A stretch of 9,466 nucleotides of DNA. Source: Nitrospira sp. GTDB taxonomy: Bacteria > Nitrospirota > Nitrospiria > Nitrospirales > Nitrospiraceae. The stretch lies in NCBI GenBank assembly GCA_005116795.1, contig SWDL01000031.1, positions 1-9,466 of the forward strand, in the 5' to 3' direction. How positions within the stretch are numbered: the first letter of the stretch is position 1; the number at the start of each line of letters is the position of its first letter. The position numbers and the translations under genes are program-made. Under the pieces are notes generated by a model. That model ran no database searches. It worked only from the letters and a program-made list of their open reading frames with translations, and was not told the DNA's origin. Below, in pieces: positions 5,316-9,466 of the stretch.

Positions 5316-6539
5316 TCATCGCGCCATCTGGCTCATCTGGAAAATCGGGAGCAGAATCGCGAGCACGATGCAAAATACGATCACGCCCATCACGAGGATC
5401 ATGATCGGCTCCATGAGCGAGGTCATGCGCGTGATCACGCGATCCACGTCATTGTCGTAGATCTGCGAGATCCGGCGGAGCATCTCTTCCATCTCGCCGC
5501 TCTTTTCCCCGACGGCGATCATGTGTGTCACCAGGGGAGGGAATTCGCCGCTCCGCTTCAGCGGCTCCGCGATGGTTTCGCCTTCCCGAATATTTCCGCG
5601 GGCGATCTCGACGGCCTGCTCCAGGATTCGGTTGTTCATGACGCGCTTGGCGACGTCGAGGGCGTCGAGGAGTTGCACGCCGCTGGCCAGCATCGTCGAG
5701 AGCGTGCTCGTCAGACGCGAGATGGCCACCATGCGGGCCACCGACCCGATGAGGGGCAGCTTCAGCACCAACCGGTCCGCGGTTTCCCGGCCGCCCGGGG
5801 TCTGCACGTGACTGCGGACCCAGAAGACCGCCAGGCCCAGGCCGGTCCCCAGGAACGGCCAGTAGGTCCCGAGGAAATGACTGAGGTTGATCAAGACCAG
5901 CGTGGGCCAGGGAAGGGCCTGGCGGAGATCCGTGAAAACGGCGGTGATCTTGGGCACGACGAACGTCATGAGGAAAAACAAGACCGACACGCCGACGAGC
6001 AGCATCAAGGCCGGATACATGACGGCGTTGGTGACCTTGCTCTTCAGGGCCAATTGCTTTTCGAGGAATTCGGCCAAGCGAAAGAGAATCTGATCGAGGG
6101 CCCCGCTGGCTTCGGCGGCGCGGATCATGTGGACATAAATCGGTGAGAAATCCTGCGGGAACGATTCGAGCACCAGGCTCAAGGCCTTCCCCTGCCGAAC
6201 CTGTTCGCGGATGTCCGCCATGAGAGTCTGCGCGGGTTTTCTATCCGTCTGGTCGATCAGAATCCCGAGGGCTTCGATCAGCGGAAGGCCGGCCACCAGC
6301 AATGTTCCCAACTGCCGGGTCAGCACGGCCAGATCCTGCGTCGACAGAATGGCGCGGCGGCCGGACGGATGGGTGCGATGGACCGGGATCTGCCTGGTGG
6401 ACGCTTGTTCGGCCACCTCGGTCGGGTACACGCCGCTTTTCCGAAGTTTCAGCCGCGCGCTCTTCGGACTCTCGGCGTCGATGATGCCGGAGGCGGCCAG
6501 CCCGTCAGCCCTCAGGCCTTTGTATTGGTACACAGGCAT
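5316..6539 (-). CDS. gspF: GspF, T2SS inner-membrane platform protein
   Basis: This is the polytopic platform protein at the centre of the T2SS inner-membrane assembly. It contacts the GspE ATPase and is thought to move pseudopilins into the growing pseudopilus. The protein has 407 residues, the usual length. The N-terminal motif MPVYQYKGL is typical. Two T2SSF domains lie at about 70-193 and 272-394, with the repeated signatures RQLGTLLVAGLPLIEAL and SRLTSTLSTMLASGVQLLDA. Membrane segments lie at about 172-196, 222-241 and 377-400. I chose the ATG at 6539 because AGGTTGG lies directly upstream and the protein then begins at the conserved motif; a TTG six bases earlier (6545) is less likely. 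The stop is followed after 15 nt by the first repeat arm. Confidence 0.96.
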   Translation of the reverse strand: MPVYQYKGLRADGLAASGIIDAESPKSARLKLRKSGVYPTEVAEQASTRQIPVHRTHPSGRRAILSTQDLAVLTRQLGTLLVAGLPLIEALGILIDQTDRKPAQTLMADIREQVRQGKALSLVLESFPQDFSPIYVHMIRAAEASGALDQILFRLAEFLEKQLALKSKVTNAVMYPALMLLVGVSVLFFLMTFVVPKITAVFTDLRQALPWPTLVLINLSHFLGTYWPFLGTGLGLAVFWVRSHVQTPGGRETADRLVLKLPLIGSVARMVAISRLTSTLSTMLASGVQLLDALDVAKRVMNNRILEQAVEIARGNIREGETIAEPLKRSGEFPPLVTHMIAVGEKSGEMEEMLRRISQIYDNDVDRVITRMTSLMEPIMILVMGVIVFCIVLAILLPIFQMSQMAR

Positions 6540-6541
6540 AT

Positions 6542-6548
6542 CCAACCT
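6542..6548 (-). promoter_or_regulatory. Ribosome binding site deciding the gspF start
   Basis: The minus strand reads AGGTTGG, then AT and ATG at 6539. The AGG is about 6 nt from the ATG, which supports that start over the TTG at 6545, which overlaps this site. Confidence 0.55.
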
Positions 6549-6603
6549 GAAACAGCATCGACCGCGACCGGCGACAGGTGAAGGGTGGGGAGTGGTCAGC
6601 CGA

Positions 6604-6618
6604 GACGCGTCGCGCGTC
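6604..6618. repeat. Short GC-rich inverted repeat in the gspE-gspF gap
   Basis: The gap of 117 bp between gspE and gspF contains GACGCG-TCG-CGCGTC, a perfect 6-bp stem with a 3-nt loop. No T tract follows in either direction, so it is not a convincing terminator. It could be a small RNA stem in the operon transcript, or chance in GC-rich DNA. Nothing else is seen in this gap. Confidence 0.3.
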
Positions 6619-6656
6619 GTGACATGTCCCTTACGCCGTCCCGCGCGCGTTGCGCA

Positions 6657-8396
6657 TCACGTTTCGACCTCCTGCTGCGTGATCCGCATCACTTCCTCGG
6701 TCGTGCTGAGACCGGCCATCACTTTGGCGGCGCCTTCTTCTTTCAGTGTCCGCATGCCCTTGGCGACCGCCGTCTGCTTCACGGACGTGGAGTCGCCCTT
6801 GATGCCGATGAGGCGCCGAATCTCGTCGTCGACGATCAGCAGTTCGTAGATTCCGCTCCGGCCCCGATAGCCCGTCTGGGAGCAGGACGGACAGCCGAGT
6901 CCTCGAGAGAAGGTCGGCCGCTCCCCTCCGGTCGAAAGGCCGAGCCTGGCGAGTTCCTCGGGGCTGGGCTGGTAGGGGCGGCGGCAGGCGGCGCAGACCT
7001 GGCGGACCAGCCGCTGGGCCACGATAGCCACGACCGACGACGCGACCAGAAACGGTTCGATCCCCATGTCGATGAGTCTGGTTGCCGCGCCTGCGGCGTC
7101 GTTCGTATGGAGCGTCGAGAAGACCAGGTGGCCGGTCAACGAGGCGTGGATCGCGATCTCCGCCGTCTCGCGGTCGCGGATTTCTCCGATCATGATCACA
7201 TCGGGGTCTTGCCGGAGAATGGACCGCAGACCCGCGGCAAACGTGAGATTGATTTTGGGGTTGACCTGCATCTGGCTGATGCCTTGGAGCTGATACTCAA
7301 CCGGGTCTTCGATCGTGATGATGTTCAAGTCGGGAGCGTTGATCTGGCTCAGCGCCGCGTAGAGTGTGGTGGTCTTGCCGCTGCCGGTCGGGCCGGTGAC
7401 GAGAATAATGCCGTGGCTCAGGTGAATCAGTTGCTGCATGACGGCCAGATTGTCCGGGGACAGGCCGATATCCGCCAGATTCAGGAGCCGGTTCTGTTTC
7501 TCCAGGAGCCGGAGGACGATCCGTTCGCCGTGAGAGGTCGGCAGCACGGAGACCCGGAGATCGACGTCTCTGCCGGACGTGCGGATGCCGAATCGTCCAT
7601 CCTGGGGCAGGCGCTTCTCGGCGATGTTCAGCCCGGCCATGATTTTGAGCCGCGCGATAATGCTCGACTGCAGGCGCTTGGGCGGGGACAGCACGGGGTA
7701 CAACACGCCGTCGATCCGGTACCGGACGACGAGGCCCTTCTCATACGACTCGAAGTGGATATCGCTGGCCCGTTGCTTGGCCGCCTGGAAGAGCAGCGAG
7801 TTGACCAACCGGATGATGGGGGCCTCGTCCGTCGCGTCCAGGAGATCTTGAGGCTCGTCGAGTGCCGTGGCCAGGCGATCCAGGTTGTCCGCGGACGCGA
7901 GATCCTCGATCACCTGCTCGGCGGTCGTGGGCGTCGTCGCCTGGTCGTAGATCTGATTCAAGCAGGTCAGCAGGGTGGCCGGATTCGTCAGGGCCGGCTG
8001 GATCGGCGCGCCGAGGAGGATGCGCAGGTCATCCAGGGCCGCGGTTTCGAGGGGATCGGTCGTCGCGACCTGAATATGTTGCTCCTCCCGCTTGACGGGG
8101 AGGAGCCGGTAGCGTCGCGCAAAGCCGATGGGGACCTTTTGAACGAGCGCCGCATCCACCATCCGGGGTTCGAGATGCGGAAGCCAGGGCAGATCCAACT
8201 GCAGCGCCAGGGCTTCGAGGAGCGCATCCTCCCGGAGCGCGCGCATCTTGACCAGGACAGCCCCCAGCCGGCCCCCCTTCTCGCGTTGCAAGGCGAGGGC
8301 TTCTTCGAGTTTGGGCGGAGGCAGGTCGAATTTTTCAACCAGCACCGTTCCCAGTAACGGGCGTCCATAGGCCACGGTCTTTTCACTCCCGGTCAC
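6657..8396 (-). CDS. gspE: GspE, T2SS secretion ATPase
   Basis: This is the cytoplasmic hexameric ATPase that powers pseudopilus assembly. It has 579 residues. An N-terminal MshEN/GSPII_E_N-type region (about 10-150) is followed by the ATPase core. Walker A is GPTGSGKTTT (335-344). The Asp box is TIEDPVEYQL (361-370), Walker B is IMIGEIRD (401-408), and the His box is HLVFSTLHTNDA (423-434). The zinc-binding domain has two CxxC pairs, CAAC (468-471) and CPSC (502-505), and is followed by GYRGRSGIYELL. All key residues are present, so it should be active. The start is not fully settled: GTG at 8396 gives 579 residues, but GTG at 8375 has GGGAG about 10 nt upstream and would give 572. It follows gspD after 96 bp and precedes gspF by 117 bp. 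The related PilB and MshE ATPases share these motifs; the neighbours decide for GspE. Confidence 0.97.
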   Translation of the reverse strand: MTGSEKTVAYGRPLLGTVLVEKFDLPPPKLEEALALQREKGGRLGAVLVKMRALREDALLEALALQLDLPWLPHLEPRMVDAALVQKVPIGFARRYRLLPVKREEQHIQVATTDPLETAALDDLRILLGAPIQPALTNPATLLTCLNQIYDQATTPTTAEQVIEDLASADNLDRLATALDEPQDLLDATDEAPIIRLVNSLLFQAAKQRASDIHFESYEKGLVVRYRIDGVLYPVLSPPKRLQSSIIARLKIMAGLNIAEKRLPQDGRFGIRTSGRDVDLRVSVLPTSHGERIVLRLLEKQNRLLNLADIGLSPDNLAVMQQLIHLSHGIILVTGPTGSGKTTTLYAALSQINAPDLNIITIEDPVEYQLQGISQMQVNPKINLTFAAGLRSILRQDPDVIMIGEIRDRETAEIAIHASLTGHLVFSTLHTNDAAGAATRLIDMGIEPFLVASSVVAIVAQRLVRQVCAACRRPYQPSPEELARLGLSTGGERPTFSRGLGCPSCSQTGYRGRSGIYELLIVDDEIRRLIGIKGDSTSVKQTAVAKGMRTLKEEGAAKVMAGLSTTEEVMRITQQEVET

Positions 8397-8492
8397 AACA
8401 CACCATGAACCGCCTGGAGGCGATAGAAGCCATGCGTCTCAGCCTATTCTCCCGACTCGCCTCGCCGTTCTGAATCGGGCGCCCCCGTGAGC

Positions 8493-9466
8493 CTACGGCC
8501 GGTTCTCCGGCTTCTCCTCTTGCAGCGGGGGCGCCGGCGGCGACAGCCGCTCGCCGACCTCCCGCTTGAGGCCCGTCGGATCGGTGATCACGTTTTCCTG
8601 CTGAAGGCGTCCCACTTCATTGGCCTTCTTGGCGTTGAACTCCACCATATCGACTTCGTCTTTGATGATGTGAGGCGTGAGGAACACCAGGAGGCTGAGT
8701 TTTTCCGTCTGCTTGCTCTCCGTCTTAAACAACCAGCCCAGGAGCGGAATGTCTCCGAAAAACGGGACCTTCTGCACGTTGAGCACGATGTTGTCCCGCA
8801 CGAGTCCACCCACGACTATGGTCTGTTGATCGTGGGCGATCGCAATGGTCTCCATGGAGCGCTTGGTGGTGGTGGGACCGACCGGGACGGTGGCGGTCCC
8901 GGACCCGATCGTTTGGGCGACGTTTTCGGCGATGGCCGTGATTTCCTGCTTGACCTCCAGCCGGACAAGGTCGTTCTCCAGGACCTGCGGCGTCATTTCG
9001 AGCGTGACGCCCACGTCTTTTCGCTCGATCGTCACCAGCGTCCCGCCCGTGATGCCCTGGGCCTGTCCCGTCGGGAAGGGCCGGTTTTCTCCAACCACAA
9101 TTTTGGCCTTCTGGTTGTCCGACGCCAGCACTTGCGGGGTCGACAGGATATTCGCATCCGATTGGGTCAGCAGCAGTTGCAGGAAGGCCCGCACATTCAC
9201 CGTGTCCAGGATGGTGACGGCGGAGCCGGTGGTCGCACCGCTCAGCGATTGGGCGATCGAGGCGATTTCCTCCGGAGCTTTGTTCAATCCCACGATCGCC
9301 CGGAAGAAACTTCGCTCGAAGGCGCCGCCGGCTTCGGTCGGGTTCATGCCCAGACGCCGAAGCCGATCGACGCTGACTTCCATGATTACGGCTTCGAGAA
9401 ACACCTGCTTGCGGCGGGTGTCCAACTCGCGAATGACGGTCAGCAGTGTCTGGTAGCCGGACCGGG
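8493..9466 (-). CDS. gspD: GspD secretin, C-terminal part (5' end outside the window)
   Basis: This is the C-terminal half of the outer-membrane secretin, the multimeric channel through which folded proteins leave the cell. The frame is open to the window edge and gives about 323 codons; full-length GspD is usually 600-750 residues, so roughly half is missing. The visible part starts in the last N-type domain (VIRELDTRRKQVFLEAVIMEV). It continues through the secretin barrel, with VGENRPFPTG, KDVGVTLEMTPQVLEND and the signature VPFFGDIPLLGWLFK, then LLVFLTPHII. A polar, Pro-rich tail (SPPAPPLQEEKPENRP) ends the protein, at the place where some secretins bind a pilotin; this is only suggestive. 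The TTG at 9425 is internal. The gene heads the visible operon; gspC would be expected upstream, outside the window. Confidence 0.96.
   Translation of the reverse strand, partial: RSGYQTLLTVIRELDTRRKQVFLEAVIMEVSVDRLRRLGMNPTEAGGAFERSFFRAIVGLNKAPEEIASIAQSLSGATTGSAVTILDTVNVRAFLQLLLTQSDANILSTPQVLASDNQKAKIVVGENRPFPTGQAQGITGGTLVTIERKDVGVTLEMTPQVLENDLVRLEVKQEITAIAENVAQTIGSGTATVPVGPTTTKRSMETIAIAHDQQTIVVGGLVRDNIVLNVQKVPFFGDIPLLGWLFKTESKQTEKLSLLVFLTPHIIKDEVDMVEFNAKKANEVGRLQQENVITDPTGLKREVGERLSPPAPPLQEEKPENRP

Noticed and set aside
5304..6146. Plus-strand open frame of 280 codons opposite gspF
   Set aside because: His/Asp/Glu-rich antisense shadow of the well-supported gspF, with no recognisable family features.
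6604..6618. Terminator between gspE and gspF
   Set aside because: The stem is only 6 bp and is not followed by a run of T on either strand. The genes on both sides belong to one pathway and are probably co-transcribed.
6585..8357. Long plus-strand open frame of about 590 codons opposite gspE
   Set aside because: It is fully antisense to gspE, whose motifs are all intact. The translation is low-complexity and Arg/Gly/Asp-rich, with no domain I recognise, as expected for the reverse frame of a GC-rich gene.

Overview
The window is about 9.5 kb of GC-rich bacterial DNA. From 9466 down to about 551 the minus strand carries most of a type II secretion system (T2SS) operon. In transcription order it holds gspD (secretin, 5' part outside the window), gspE (ATPase), gspF (inner-membrane platform), gspG, gspH, gspI and gspJ (pseudopilins), a gspN-like gene and a PilM-like gspL. 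The first 560 bases are the plus-strand remnant of a fabH-type beta-ketoacyl-ACP synthase III gene. A GspN-type protein together with an actin-fold, PilM-like GspL suggests a deltaproteobacterial or Nitrospirota-like lineage rather than an enteric one. This is a judgement from family knowledge, not a search. The fabH fragment reminded me more of proteobacterial FabH and may not belong to the same genome.

The most striking structure is in the gaps before the four pseudopilin genes. Each of the four gaps F-G, G-H, H-I and I-J holds a pair of degenerate octamer-repeat arms (unit about ATTACTCA), arranged as inverted repeats. One arm starts 0-15 nt after the stop codon of the preceding gene. The other ends 10-16 nt before the Gly codon of the prepilin peptidase site (G^FT) and is translated as part of the leader. 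No such arms are seen in the D-E, E-F, J-N or N-L junctions. Three of the elements are short (about 120-155 bp arm to arm). The fourth, before gspG, is about 520 bp and carries a gene for a four-helix-bundle protein of the S23/23S rRNA intervening-sequence family with its own ribosome binding site. That gene has no stop codon and reads in frame through the repeat arm into GspG, giving a 292-residue four-helix-bundle/pseudopilin ORF.

Functionally, GspE and the cytoplasmic actin-like GspL power and anchor the GspF platform. GspG is the major pseudopilin and GspH/I/J are minor ones of the periplasmic pseudopilus. GspD is the outer-membrane channel. GspN is an accessory envelope protein. The operon is compact, with no gap over 300 bp that lacks a gene. 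gspK and gspM are not present in the visible part, and gspC would lie beyond the right edge if present.

At about 551-560 the 3' ends of fabH (plus) and gspL (minus) are both lost at the same point, over a short shared sequence. This marks a deletion, a rearrangement or, quite possibly, a chimeric assembly join.
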